Part shown: piece by piece, positions 31,366-40,637 of the stretch | Numbering within the stretch: position 1 is the stretch's first letter | How the letters are laid out: every line of letters starts with the position of its first letter | DNA from: Desulfatiglans anilini DSM 4660 | GTDB taxonomy: Bacteria; Desulfobacterota; DSM-4660; Desulfatiglandales; Desulfatiglandaceae | Reading direction: 5' to 3' | NCBI RefSeq assembly: GCF_000422285.1 | Contig: NZ_AULM01000001.1 | Location: 1 to 64,000, forward strand | DNA length: 64,000 nucleotides | Translations under genes and position numbers: made by a program | Notes under the pieces: generated by a model | Database searches by the model: none | Seen by the model: the letters and a program-made list of their open reading frames with translations, nothing else | Told to the model about the DNA's origin: nothing

Positions 31366-32712
31366 TTACTTAGCCATTTCCTTCAGGAACTTAGGAATCA
31401 GGGAAGCGTCCCGGGGTCCAATCAGAATCTCCCAGCCGGGCAGCTCTTCTTCCATATCCCCGCTGATGGAAGCCGCATAACCTGGAATGATGATCTTCTT
31501 GTGTTTCACCTTGTCCGCAATACCGCACTTCTTGACGAACATCCCCACGGCATCCCCGGAGAATTTGCCTGCAGCCCAAGCGGTCATGACGGACAAGCCT
31601 TCGGTATCCATAATCAGCAGCCAGCTGGGAACCCGGCTTCCTTCGATCTCGCCGCTGACAATAAAGTACGTCAGCGAAAAATTGGTCGTGATCAGAACTG
31701 GAGAGTTCTCATCGGGCGAACCAATCTCGTAGATCCCCTGGGTAACCGTCATCGGCCGCTGCGGGTCGGTATAGATATTGAGGCGCTCGAGCAGCAGCGG
31801 GAAGAGGCTCGCGCCCGTGAAGTCCGAAAGCACGACGATGCCCGCATACTTGGCGATCAAAAGCGCACCGAACAGGGTCTCCATATGGAGATTGCCGGCC
31901 ATCTCACAGGGAAAAGCGATCGTCGGAAAACCAAGCGACCGGTTCCCGGCCTTGAGCGCAGCCCTCCGGATCGCCACCTGGTCCTGCAAAACCTGTTTGG
32001 ATTCCCGTGCACCGGAATCGAGAACCAGGTCCTTCAGGCCCATGCCAGTCAGTTTGTTGGTCAGGCTGATCAGGCCGTCTACATTCTCGGCCTTGACAGC
32101 CAACGGAAGGCTCTTTTCCTTCGCAAGAGCCCCCATGGCGTCTGCGTTCTCAGCTGTGGCGGCATAGAGAAGGGGCTTCTTGAAGCCGCAGGCATCAACG
32201 CCGGCCTTCATGACATCCTCTTTTTCCGTCATGAGGATGAGGTTGAACTCGCTTTCTTCGGCGATCTTCTTTGCTGCAGCCGCGAAGGCGCCGGCATCGC
32301 CGTTCACGTCCTTCAGGGCCACCAGTTCGGGTCTGAGGTTCAAACCAACACGTTCATACTGGAGGGCATTCCAGGCCTTGAGCTTGGTATCCAGCGCGGC
32401 GGCATCGATATCGGACGGAACCAGCGCGGCAAGGGCGGTTGGATTATAAAAGGTTTTTTCGTGCCTGAACATAACGGTCTCGCCGCCCGTCTTGAAGGCA
32501 CGAACGCCGGCGCCGATCGCCACCGGCCGAATCGGAGGTGCGGAGGCCTCGGCCAACTGCTCTCGCGCCTCATCGGACACGTAAGGGCAGGCGTCCAGTT
32601 CCGCCTTGCCTGAGGCCAGATTCATGGCAAAGGCAAGGCATGTAGGGACCCCGCATTCTCCACAATTGGTCTTCGGCAACAACTTGAATATCTGAATTCC
32701 AGTTAATCCCAT
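31366..32712 (-). CDS. acsC: Corrinoid/iron-sulfur protein large (gamma) subunit
   Basis: A 448-residue subunit. The N-terminal 4Fe-4S domain has C17, C20, C25 and C42 in TNCGECGVPTCLAFA and DACPYVS. A TIM-barrel middle and a C-terminal B12-binding domain (SGDAVGMFVKKCGIADKV, IIPGYAASISGDMEEELPG) follow. The ATG at 32712 has a GGAG site and is the usual start; the upstream extension is rejected. With AcsD it carries the methyl group between AcsE and acetyl-CoA synthase. Confidence 0.95.
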   Translation of the reverse strand: MGLTGIQIFKLLPKTNCGECGVPTCLAFAMNLASGKAELDACPYVSDEAREQLAEASAPPIRPVAIGAGVRAFKTGGETVMFRHEKTFYNPTALAALVPSDIDAAALDTKLKAWNALQYERVGLNLRPELVALKDVNGDAGAFAAAAKKIAEESEFNLILMTEKEDVMKAGVDACGFKKPLLYAATAENADAMGALAKEKSLPLAVKAENVDGLISLTNKLTGMGLKDLVLDSGARESKQVLQDQVAIRRAALKAGNRSLGFPTIAFPCEMAGNLHMETLFGALLIAKYAGIVVLSDFTGASLFPLLLERLNIYTDPQRPMTVTQGIYEIGSPDENSPVLITTNFSLTYFIVSGEIEGSRVPSWLLIMDTEGLSVMTAWAAGKFSGDAVGMFVKKCGIADKVKHKKIIIPGYAASISGDMEEELPGWEILIGPRDASLIPKFLKEMAK

Positions 32713-32795
32713 GATTTTCTCCTGATCACGATTGAGAGGGCCAGGGCCGCGGCGCGGCCCTGGCACCGGGTTGTTTAGATATAGCCAATCATTGA

Positions 32796-35012
32796 CTAGC
32801 CGACGATGGGCTCCATCTTCAATGCCGGATGGTCCTTCTCTTTCAGGAAGGGCATGATCTCATCTTCGGTGATCCCGACCGTTTCATCCGCAATCCTGTC
32901 CACCAGATCGGGAATTCCCAACTCTTCGCCGCGTTTCACCAGCCGGTCGCGAATCTCTTCCTTGAGCGACTTGGGCAGCCACACGATTCTTTGCAGTCCG
33001 CCGTCCCCGACAATGAACTTCCGCTGCGTGATGTTGTACTTGGAATGTCCGACGAACCCCGGCGAAGACTGACCGCCGCCCATGACACCAGCGAGGGTCG
33101 TAAATTTCATTCCGCACGGCGTCTCGCCCGTGTAGTCGCGGTGCACCGTCATGACGCCGTTGCAGCCGGGCAATACCGCCGCAATACACTCGCAGCAGCC
33201 GCAAGTCGTCATCGGATCATTGACCAGGCTGTAAAAGTTGTAATGGGTGATGGCCTGGCGGGAAGCCTTGAATACGAAATCGTTGACGCCCTTCCACTGT
33301 CCCAGTTTCGGGTCGATGCATTCGCCCTTCTCGACAGGCTGGTTGGGTCCGGTAGGGTTGATCTCAAAGGACGCTTTGCAGTCCATCCAGTTGTATGCGC
33401 CGCAAAGGCCGGTCCGTTCGGGGCTGACCATGCAGACATGGCTCGGAGCAAAAGACTGGCAGAGGGTGCAGGAGTAATACGTCTCGACACTCTCGTCCGT
33501 CATCTTCTCGACGCGGTCATCACGGAGCTTGTATTCCTTGCGAGCCCGCTCGGTCAGTTTGTCGACGTCTTCCTTTTTCGTATAAAGGGTTACAGCGACC
33601 TTATCGAGGATGCTGCCGAAATCCTGATGCAGTTTCGCGTGCAGGATCTTGCCGATATCCTTGATGGTGAAGCCCTTTTCGACCGCCTGCTGGCCGACGC
33701 GGACCCAGGAGATGTCCCTCTGTCCGATATGCATGATGCCTTGGGCGTAGTTGATCAGATGGTGAATCTGCCGCTCCAGAATGGGCTCGAAATCGGGCTG
33801 CATCTTGCGGCCCGCGACCTGGACGTAAATGCCGAGGGGCAGACGGTCGCCCTTCTTGATGTCAGTGACGTCGGGCCCGATGACATCGACGTGTCCATCC
33901 TCGATCTCGTTCATCTCAGCCATCTTGACGAGCTCGGTGCACTGGGTCTTACCGCCGCCCATCTCGAGGTACAGATCATCCTTCCGGACGCGTTCCCCCT
34001 CGAAGGCAGGGCCGTAAGCCAGCGGGATGTCGATCTTCGAGATCGTGACCTTCAGACCGCGGACTTCGATGGACTTCTGGCTCATCTCTTCGATCGGCAC
34101 ATTCGCCACGACGTGCTCGTACGTACACACGCCGGTCGGGAGGATTTCAGGAATGTCCGTATCGGCCAGCGTGGGGAAGCCCCAGTTGACGCATCCAGCG
34201 GCATTGGCGGCCCACTCCGCATTCACTTCGCCTAGGGCATTGACGAACGCGAAAACGCGGTTCTTCTGATAGGCCAGCATCTTCTTGTAGTCGCCAGGCT
34301 GGATACCGCCAAAAGACATCCCGGCGCGGTTCGCGAAACCGAGCGCGAAGACGGCCGCGGAGATGTCCGGACCAAACGGAACCAGACGGGTGTTCCACCC
34401 GATCTGGACGCCTTCCTGGATCAGCTGTTCAGCGAAGGTAGTCCCGTTCTGGTTGGCCGCCATAAACACATAGATGCTCTTGAGCTGATATTCTTCTGCA
34501 AGCTTCTTGGCCATCGCCGAATCGGGGGCGGCGCCCACGATGGCTGCAAAGCCGGGGGCTGTTCCATCAACGAATTCGACGCCGCGCTTTCGCATGATCG
34601 CATCGTCCGCAGCCCCAAGCCAGATCTTCCCGTTTTCGACATCCGGGTCTTCGACCTCGGGCTGATAGAAGCCGGGGTCTTCGACATAGCGGATCGCCTC
34701 GGAGATCTCCTCGGCGAACAGGGCGGCCATGCCGGCGTCCAGCAGGGGTCCGAGGTAGGGCAGATGGCAGTCCTTCTTCACGTGGGGGGGCAGAAGCTTG
34801 CGCGCAAACTCCAGCGGCCTCTTGGCTGAATCCAGGTCGGTCACTTTGATGCCGGTCAAGGAGTAGATGATCGGCAGGAAGTAGGCCGTGTTGGGAAACT
34901 CGAGTTTCTGGCTGCCGCCATAGGTCTCCAGGGCCCTCTTATACTTCCCTTCAGCCTTGGAAACGATGTTGTAGGCACCTTGGATTGCTGCAAATGCTAC
35001 TAACTTAGACAT
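32796..35012 (-). CDS. acsB: Acetyl-CoA synthase (CODH/ACS beta subunit)
   Basis: A 738-residue catalytic subunit joining CO, methyl and CoA. The A-cluster ligands are intact: C515, C518, C527 and C537 have the same spacing (3, 9, 10) as the Moorella cluster cysteines, and C604-G605-C606 corresponds to its nickel-binding Cys-Gly-Cys. The full bacterial N-terminal domain that contacts CODH is present, unlike in the shorter archaeal form. A GGGAGGA site precedes the start. It lies between cooS and acsC in one minus-strand operon. Confidence 0.97.
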   Translation of the reverse strand: MSKLVAFAAIQGAYNIVSKAEGKYKRALETYGGSQKLEFPNTAYFLPIIYSLTGIKVTDLDSAKRPLEFARKLLPPHVKKDCHLPYLGPLLDAGMAALFAEEISEAIRYVEDPGFYQPEVEDPDVENGKIWLGAADDAIMRKRGVEFVDGTAPGFAAIVGAAPDSAMAKKLAEEYQLKSIYVFMAANQNGTTFAEQLIQEGVQIGWNTRLVPFGPDISAAVFALGFANRAGMSFGGIQPGDYKKMLAYQKNRVFAFVNALGEVNAEWAANAAGCVNWGFPTLADTDIPEILPTGVCTYEHVVANVPIEEMSQKSIEVRGLKVTISKIDIPLAYGPAFEGERVRKDDLYLEMGGGKTQCTELVKMAEMNEIEDGHVDVIGPDVTDIKKGDRLPLGIYVQVAGRKMQPDFEPILERQIHHLINYAQGIMHIGQRDISWVRVGQQAVEKGFTIKDIGKILHAKLHQDFGSILDKVAVTLYTKKEDVDKLTERARKEYKLRDDRVEKMTDESVETYYSCTLCQSFAPSHVCMVSPERTGLCGAYNWMDCKASFEINPTGPNQPVEKGECIDPKLGQWKGVNDFVFKASRQAITHYNFYSLVNDPMTTCGCCECIAAVLPGCNGVMTVHRDYTGETPCGMKFTTLAGVMGGGQSSPGFVGHSKYNITQRKFIVGDGGLQRIVWLPKSLKEEIRDRLVKRGEELGIPDLVDRIADETVGITEDEIMPFLKEKDHPALKMEPIVG

Positions 35013-35059
35013 AAGAACTTCCTCCCTTCTTAAGAGGCATTATTTCAGTTCGCGTTCGA

Positions 35060-37096
35060 TTAAGCGGCTTCCAAATCACGGCGTGCCGCCATATCAAAGA
35101 GGACACGCTCCCTGGCCTTGTCAATGCCAAGGGCCTTACGTTTCTTGTCGATGTGAGCGATCATCTTGTGGGCGTGCTCATAGGGGTCGGCGACCAGGTC
35201 CCACATACCGCCATAGATGTCCTCGAGCTCTTTATAGAGGTAATTCTCGAAGACCGGCGCACCGCTCACGGGAAGGGTCACGCCAAAGACCGTGTAGACG
35301 CCTGATACCACGAAATAATGGCCGATGCTGATGGCCTTTTCACTCATCCACTCCGGTGCAGAGCCGGCTGCCGGGAGGTCGCTGATGTCGTTGCCCAGGC
35401 CGCCGGCCTTCACCACTTCGGCTGCAGCCATCAGGATGCGGCTGTTGTCGACACAGGAGCCCATGTGCAGGACGGGCGGGATGCCGACGGTCTCGCAGAC
35501 TTCGGCAAGACCCGGACCACAGAACACCTTGGCGGATTCAGGGGTCAGGAGGCCGGCCTTCGCGCAGGCGATGGCATTGCAGCCGGTCGTCAAAACGATG
35601 ACGTCGTGTTTGATCAGCTCCTTGACAACGGTCAGGTGACCCTCGTTGTGAACGGTGCGCGCGTTGTTGCAACCGACGACACCACCGATTCCGCGGATCC
35701 GGCCGTTGATGATGTTGTCGTTCAACGGGGTATAAGAAGCGCGGAAGGTTCCTCCCAGATGGTAGTTGATCGCCTCGTAGCTGAAGCCTGCGACCAGGTC
35801 GGATTTTTGGTCGGGGATGATGACCGGCTTCGACCGATTGGGGAAATTCTCGATGGCTGTCCGGACGATTTTCTTGGCATCCTCAAAAGCGGTGTGCTCG
35901 TCGAATTCGATGTGAATCGTGTCACCGGAAGCGATCTTGGCCCTCGGGTTCGTCGTGATCACTTTGGTGTGGAAGCACTGTGCGACGTTGGCGATGTTTT
36001 CCATGATGCATTGCACGTCCACGACCATGGCGTCGACCGCCCCGGTCACGATGGCGAGTTCCTGCTGCAGAAAGTCGCCGCAAAGCGGAACGCCGTGGCG
36101 CATGAGGATCTCATTCGCCGTACAGCATATCCCACCCAGTTGGATGCCATGAGCTCCCTTTTCTTTGGCCAGCTGCACCATTTCGGGAAGCTCGGCCGCC
36201 TGGACGATCATTTCGCTCAGCAGGGGTTCATGCCCGTGGATGACGATGTTGACATGATCTGCTTTCAGAATGCCAAGATTGGCTGAACTCTTGATTGGAT
36301 AGGGGCAACCGAAAAGAACGTCCTGCAGGTCCGTGGCGATCATGGATCCGCCCCAGCCGTCACCGATGGCGGCCCGGCTGCACTGCTCGACGATATTCTC
36401 GTAATGCTGGTCCACACCGATGTGGGTCCGATGCATGATCTCCACGATTTCCCGGTCGATGCCGCGGGGCACCACACCGAGTTTCTTCCACAGTTCGTAG
36501 CGGGGCACCGGGGCCCGCTTTACAGTACAAACCTCACCCTGCTGCTGGCCCCACTGGCCGAGGGCGGCCTCGCCGACTTCCACGGCGATCTCGTCGATGT
36601 CCCGGTCGAGGACCTCGCCGTTCTCGCCCTCTACGGTGATGTCGACCCCGAAGTCAGGCGCGATCTCGAGAAGCTTTTTCGTATCGCGAATGTGATAGTC
36701 GTGCGTTTCTTTCCGCGCGGCTGCTAGGAAGGTCTCGGCGACACCCCGCCCATGGTCCGAGTGGGCTGCCGCGCCGGCGGCGACCATCCGGGCGAAATTT
36801 CGTGCGGCGATCGTTTCCGCGGTGGCACCGCAGAGGCCTTTGCGGGTGTCCTTTCCTTCGACTCCGCCCTTGGGGAGCGGCAGGCGGCAGGGGCCCTGAG
36901 CGCAGTTCTTGCAGCAGGTCCCCTGAACCCCGATATTACAGGGCTTCATGCTCTGGGCGCGGTCGAAAATGGTCTCGATCTCGAGGTCCCAGGCCCTCTC
37001 GATCATTTGGGCGCTCGCCGGGTCAACCGTCAGGTCCTGTGCCCTTACCGGGGCTTTTTCTTTCTTGACTGCCTTCTTGACTTCTTCAGTCGTCAT
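35060..37096 (-). CDS. cooS: Carbon monoxide dehydrogenase catalytic subunit
   Basis: A 678-residue Ni-CODH (AcsA/CooS) that interconverts CO and CO2. The N-terminal B/D-cluster motif has C53, C61, C62, C65 and C70 in CNIGVQGTCCKNCAQGPC. C-cluster segments such as GGICCTANEIL, GVVGCNNART, TTGCNAIACAKAG and HMGSCVDNSRI are all visible. A GGGAGGAA site precedes the start. Its place between acsD and acsB shows it forms the CODH/ACS complex rather than a stand-alone energy-conserving CODH. Confidence 0.97.
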   Translation of the reverse strand: MTTEEVKKAVKKEKAPVRAQDLTVDPASAQMIERAWDLEIETIFDRAQSMKPCNIGVQGTCCKNCAQGPCRLPLPKGGVEGKDTRKGLCGATAETIAARNFARMVAAGAAAHSDHGRGVAETFLAAARKETHDYHIRDTKKLLEIAPDFGVDITVEGENGEVLDRDIDEIAVEVGEAALGQWGQQQGEVCTVKRAPVPRYELWKKLGVVPRGIDREIVEIMHRTHIGVDQHYENIVEQCSRAAIGDGWGGSMIATDLQDVLFGCPYPIKSSANLGILKADHVNIVIHGHEPLLSEMIVQAAELPEMVQLAKEKGAHGIQLGGICCTANEILMRHGVPLCGDFLQQELAIVTGAVDAMVVDVQCIMENIANVAQCFHTKVITTNPRAKIASGDTIHIEFDEHTAFEDAKKIVRTAIENFPNRSKPVIIPDQKSDLVAGFSYEAINYHLGGTFRASYTPLNDNIINGRIRGIGGVVGCNNARTVHNEGHLTVVKELIKHDVIVLTTGCNAIACAKAGLLTPESAKVFCGPGLAEVCETVGIPPVLHMGSCVDNSRILMAAAEVVKAGGLGNDISDLPAAGSAPEWMSEKAISIGHYFVVSGVYTVFGVTLPVSGAPVFENYLYKELEDIYGGMWDLVADPYEHAHKMIAHIDKKRKALGIDKARERVLFDMAARRDLEAA

Positions 37097-37154
37097 TTCG
37101 GGGTTCCTCCCTTTATTTTCGGAATAATCCGTGGCATTTAAGGTTGGTTAGCAG

Positions 37155-38723
37155 TTAAATACGCTTATGAATCCTGTCAATATTGGCCATCATGCGGTCA
37201 ACCATGCCCGGCTGCTCCTTGGCAGCCGTCTTGCTGGTTACGGTGCTGACCTTTCGCTCCCCAGCGGCCTTTTCGCGCTCCAAGGTCCGCTTGTACCTCA
37301 GGGCCTGCAGTTCCTCTTTTTCCTTCGCTTTCTGCTCGTCAGCGGCTTTGGCTTCGGCCTCGGCCTTTTTCTTTGCCTCGGCTTCAGCCTTCGCCTTGGC
37401 TTCCGCCTCAGCCTTCGCTTTGGCTTCTGCGTCCGCTTTCGCTTTCGCCTCCGCTTTGGCTTCTGCATCGGCTTTGGCCTTGGCCTCAGCCTCAGCTTTG
37501 GCCTTGGCCTCGGCTTCGGCCTTCGCCTTATCTTCGGCAGGGGGCGCTGCAGGCGCGGCCTTCGGTGCCGCAGCGGCGGGCGCTTCCTTTGTCTCTTTTT
37601 TCTCCACAGCGGGTTTCGCTTCCTTCTTTTCCGGCGCCGCCGCCTTCGCGGGCTTTTCTTTTGCAGGGGCTGCGCCTTCACCGAGTTCAAGATTCGGCTC
37701 GGGGGACAAAGCCAGCAGGTCGGCTTCCTGCAGTTCAAGCTTTTTCGCGATGGGCTGGACGTCCATCGCCATACCGCCGTTCAATGTCAGATCGATGAAA
37801 GAACGGACAAGGCGGACGGACTCGGGGTGACGGAGAATAACAATATCCGACCCCGCAAGCAGGTAGCAGACAGCAGCGACCGATTCCATCAGGATCGCAC
37901 GGTTTTCCGGATCCCCCAAAGTGGGGGCGTCCTGGATGGTCTGCCCGGCTTCTTTGCATTTCCAAACTTCGTTGCCGATGTTGTTGATCAGGGGCAGCTG
38001 GAGCTTATCGTCTTCCTGAGTCAGAGCCGCCATGCGGATACGCTCCATGACTGAATAACTGTACTCCAGCCCGTACCCGAGACCACCGGTGGTCGGATCG
38101 ATCAAGATCTTCTCGCTGGAAACGCCAAGGTTGCCCAGAAGAATATTGAGCTGCTTGGCAAGGTTCACGTCAATGGGGGAGGAAGCTACAATGCATTGGC
38201 CATATCCGAGAGCGCTTGCCCCCACTCCCTTGTAGTTGCCTTCCTCTATGGGCGAAAGCGCAACATTCTTGCCTTCGCACAGCTCGGAAATCTTTTTGAG
38301 AACCGCTTCATCCTTCTGATTATTGGCGGTTCCCCAGACTACCAGAGGCACGTCAACGGCGTCGGCTACTTTTTTGGCCACCTGTGCGGCCTCTTCCGGA
38401 CTGCGGTCCATGCCGTTCGGGTCCGTGCTCTTGAGCTGCAGAACGATCAGGTCGGCTCCATACTCCGTAACGCACTTTTTTGCCCATGCTTCTGCGGAGG
38501 CGATGACATCCTTAAACGGTTCCACCGCTGCAGCCGGCCACTCCTTGCTGGGATCATAGTCCCAGATCTCCATGGCGATCTTGGGCGGGTTGGGCGCACT
38601 GCCTTCAAAGGTGTAAAATGGATAGCTATCCTGCCCACCAAACTTGAGTGCGCCGGAACCGGTTCCAACGGTCGTTACCCCTATCTTTCCTGAGTAGGGT
38701 TGCTTGGGAATTTCAAAGGCCAA
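37155..38723 (-). CDS. acsD: CODH/ACS delta (corrinoid protein small) subunit with long Ala/Lys/Glu tail
   Basis: A 522-residue protein. Residues 1-347 are the AcsD/CdhD TIM barrel (SYPFYTFEGSAPN, LIDPTTGGLGYGLEYSY) that binds the corrinoid with AcsC. Residues 348-522 form a tail: a Pro/Ala/Lys-rich linker, then about 70 residues of short Ala-Lys-Ala-Glu repeats (398-467) likely to form one long charged helix, then a basic end KVSTVTSKTAAKEQPGMVDR. The Moorella subunit is a little over 300 residues, so the tail is an addition. The start is TTG, eight bases after AAGGAGGT. First gene of the operon acsD-cooS-acsB-acsC-acsE. Confidence 0.93.
   Translation of the reverse strand: MAFEIPKQPYSGKIGVTTVGTGSGALKFGGQDSYPFYTFEGSAPNPPKIAMEIWDYDPSKEWPAAAVEPFKDVIASAEAWAKKCVTEYGADLIVLQLKSTDPNGMDRSPEEAAQVAKKVADAVDVPLVVWGTANNQKDEAVLKKISELCEGKNVALSPIEEGNYKGVGASALGYGQCIVASSPIDVNLAKQLNILLGNLGVSSEKILIDPTTGGLGYGLEYSYSVMERIRMAALTQEDDKLQLPLINNIGNEVWKCKEAGQTIQDAPTLGDPENRAILMESVAAVCYLLAGSDIVILRHPESVRLVRSFIDLTLNGGMAMDVQPIAKKLELQEADLLALSPEPNLELGEGAAPAKEKPAKAAAPEKKEAKPAVEKKETKEAPAAAAPKAAPAAPPAEDKAKAEAEAKAKAEAEAKAKADAEAKAEAKAKADAEAKAKAEAEAKAKAEAEAKKKAEAEAKAADEQKAKEKEELQALRYKRTLEREKAAGERKVSTVTSKTAAKEQPGMVDRMMANIDRIHKRI
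37323..37532 (-). repeat. Low-complexity coding repeat in acsD
   Basis: Imperfect tandem repeats of GCC/AAG/GAG-type codons encode the Ala/Lys/Glu run of the AcsD tail. The periodic DNA is visible on the plus strand as recurring GCTTTGGCCTTGGCCTC-like units. Such tracts can change length by slippage. Confidence 0.8.
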
Positions 38724-38750
38724 TTTTCTCTACCTCCTTCTTGGATTTAA

Positions 38751-38765
38751 TCACAAAACCTGTGA
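38751..38765. promoter_or_regulatory. Palindrome upstream of acsD
   Basis: TCACA-AAACC-TGTGA, a perfect 5-bp inverted repeat about 30 bases upstream of the acsD start and just before its ribosome site. It could be an operator or leader hairpin. The half-sites resemble Crp/Fnr half-sites but in reversed order, so no regulator is assigned. Confidence 0.35.
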
Positions 38766-39258
38766 CTGCCCGTTAACGTGGTTTCCATTCCGAGAGAAAG
38801 CAATTCTCACTCAGCGGTACATCTCTAAACCGATTTCACATTCCGACAGAGTCGGCGCGATGTTCGAGGGGGCGCTCCGAATAATTCGTAGAACGAGGAC
38901 GGCAGGGTCTTTTGCCATGCTTTTCCATGAACTCCGAGGGCGCATGATCGGTACCACTGGGTGAAAATGGCTCTTTCTCGATCAGACCGGCTTTTATTTC
39001 ACGATATAATCCCTGGGAAGGCCTCCACGCTTATGGAGGAGGATGAGGCAGGCCGAAAGATCTGCACTTTGTTGCCTTACGTCTCATTCAGCTTCCTTTC
39101 CCAAGATCATTGTGAAAAATAGAACAAAACAGGTCAAAAAAATATGTCTCCGCCAGCATGAGAGAGAGACCTTCGGGGCTGTAAAGTATGATGAAGATAG
39201 CCAGCTTGTCAAGTCATTTTTGCTGTAATTCAAAGGGCTTCGTCCCTGGACCTTGATC

Positions 39259-39301
39259 CAATATATAGTGTTTTTCTGATCTTTAATACAATATATTGTT
39301 T
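39259..39301. promoter_or_regulatory. Paired CAATATAT boxes
   Basis: CAATATATAGTGTTT (39259) and CAATATATTGTTT (39289) are direct repeats 30 bases apart, about three helical turns. The second contains the palindrome CAATATATTG. This is a plausible regulator-binding pair or promoter region upstream of the acs operon. No regulator gene is nearby. Confidence 0.35.
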
Positions 39302-39636
39302 CAAAGCCAGGGACTTGCGTACACATCTCTTCCTGCGGTTTTGGCTTCCGGAAAAAGCCGACCGTTCCCAACGGACATCGGAAAAACGAAATTGGGGATG
39401 TCATGCATCCATTCACGACCGGCAGCCTCCCTCTCGAACCCCCAGCTCGGCACTGAGCCGGTTCAACGGCGAGCAAAATCCCGTACCCCATCCTCCGGGA
39501 GCAAGCTGATTGCAGGCTGCACTTTCCGGACTGTCCAGGAACTGCGGCAAGGTTTGCAGCCGCAAGATGGGAACCATCCGCTGCCTGCCCCGGAGAAAAT
39601 ATCCCGAGTGAAGAGAAACGGCCTTCTCAGATCAGT

Positions 39637-39775
39637 CCCACCGCTTCGCGGCGGATCCCGGTTTAACTAATATCAATGAAACCAAGCGCTTGCGCGGAGG
39701 CGGCCTGGTGGTCGCCACACAAGCAAACGTGCAGATGGACGCCGAGATTGGCCAAAAAGACCATTTCAGGATGGA
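39637..39775 (-). repeat. Dispersed hairpin repeat, copy 6 (partial)
   Basis: Reverse-orientation copy: CCCACCGC-TTC-GCGGCGG, then the AT-richer arm with CAAGCGCTTGCGCGGAGGCG and GCCGAGATTGGCCAAAAAGA, ending CATTTCAGGATGG. Only one hairpin of the module remains and the other end is diverged. It sits just beyond the 3' end of cooC. Confidence 0.72.
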
Positions 39776-39776
39776 T

Positions 39777-40520
39777 CTAAACTATTTTTTCAAAGATCGC
39801 GTAGGAGGCCTGCAAGGCCTTGCTGTCCCGGCCTAAATCGAATGTTGGCCGTCCTTGAAGGTCGAAGGCTTGAACCAGCGGATCCTCCGGAACAATACCC
39901 AAAAGCTCGAGATTGTAGCTCTTCACGGCCTCTGCAACCGCCTGCTCTTGACCTTCCCGCGCCTGGTTGACCACCAGGCATTTTCGTCCGATCCTCAAAT
40001 GCAATTCCTCAGCGAGTTCAATAATTCTGGCTGCTGCCTGGATCCCCCTTCGTGTACTGTCCGAAACAGCCAGAAGCACGTCGATATTATTCGTTGTTAG
40101 ACGGCTCAGGTGCTCCATGCCGGCCTCATTGTCAATCACCACATAGGGGTAGTTGTCCACCAACTTTTCGAGATACTGGGTCAGAAGCGTATTGGCCGCG
40201 CAGTAGCAGCCGGCTCCCTCCGGCCGGCCCATGACAACCAGGTCGAAACCCTTGGCTTCGACAACCGCCTCCTGAAGCTTCATCTCCATGAAAACATCCT
40301 TCGTCATACCCGAAGCCACACCTTTTTTCATCTCTTCCCGTGCTTCCCCGAGCGTACCCTCGATTTTCAGTCCCAATACCTCGTTCAGATTGGCATTGGC
40401 ATCGGCATCAACGGCGAGAACCGGTGTGCGGCCGGTCTCAACCAGAAATTTGATCAGCCAGCCAGCCATGGTTGTCTTGCCTGTTCCACCCTTTCCAGCC
40501 ATTGCAATCGAATAACTCAT
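39777..40520 (-). CDS. cooC: CODH nickel-insertion ATPase CooC
   Basis: A 247-residue MinD/ParA-type ATPase. The deviant Walker A is GKGGTGKTT, followed by the VDADANANLNEVLG segment. C-x-C in GAGCYCAAN (about 115) is the dimer metal-binding pair of CooC. The ATG at 40520 has a GAGG/GGAG site; the frame upstream overlaps the dnaA promoter gap and is rejected. It stands about 1 kb upstream of acsD in the same direction and should mature the Ni-Fe cluster of the CODH encoded there. Confidence 0.93.
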   Translation of the reverse strand: MSYSIAMAGKGGTGKTTMAGWLIKFLVETGRTPVLAVDADANANLNEVLGLKIEGTLGEAREEMKKGVASGMTKDVFMEMKLQEAVVEAKGFDLVVMGRPEGAGCYCAANTLLTQYLEKLVDNYPYVVIDNEAGMEHLSRLTTNNIDVLLAVSDSTRRGIQAAARIIELAEELHLRIGRKCLVVNQAREGQEQAVAEAVKSYNLELLGIVPEDPLVQAFDLQGRPTFDLGRDSKALQASYAIFEKIV

Positions 40521-40637
40521 GCGCCTTCCCCTCTCCAAAAAAATATTTGATTTTATAGCAGAATTTTGGTAAAAAGTAAAGATGTCAAGAACTTCTGGAA
40601 CAGCATTGAAATCACCTCGGAAACCGTTGACTGCCCT

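Larger units (their letters stand above)
38724..39776. other. Long intergenic region upstream of acsD
   Basis: About 1.05 kb between cooC and acsD, both on the minus strand. No convincing gene is seen. It holds a TCACA-N5-TGTGA palindrome near acsD (38751-38765), a hairpin CCTCCA-N6-TGGAGG near 39025, paired CAATATAT boxes (39259-39301) and repeat copy 6. It probably contains the acs operon promoter. Confidence 0.6.

Noticed and set aside
39084-39491. A 135-codon minus-strand open frame upstream of acsD
   Set aside because: It crosses the CAATATAT boxes and AT-rich control DNA; codon use and sequence show no protein family.
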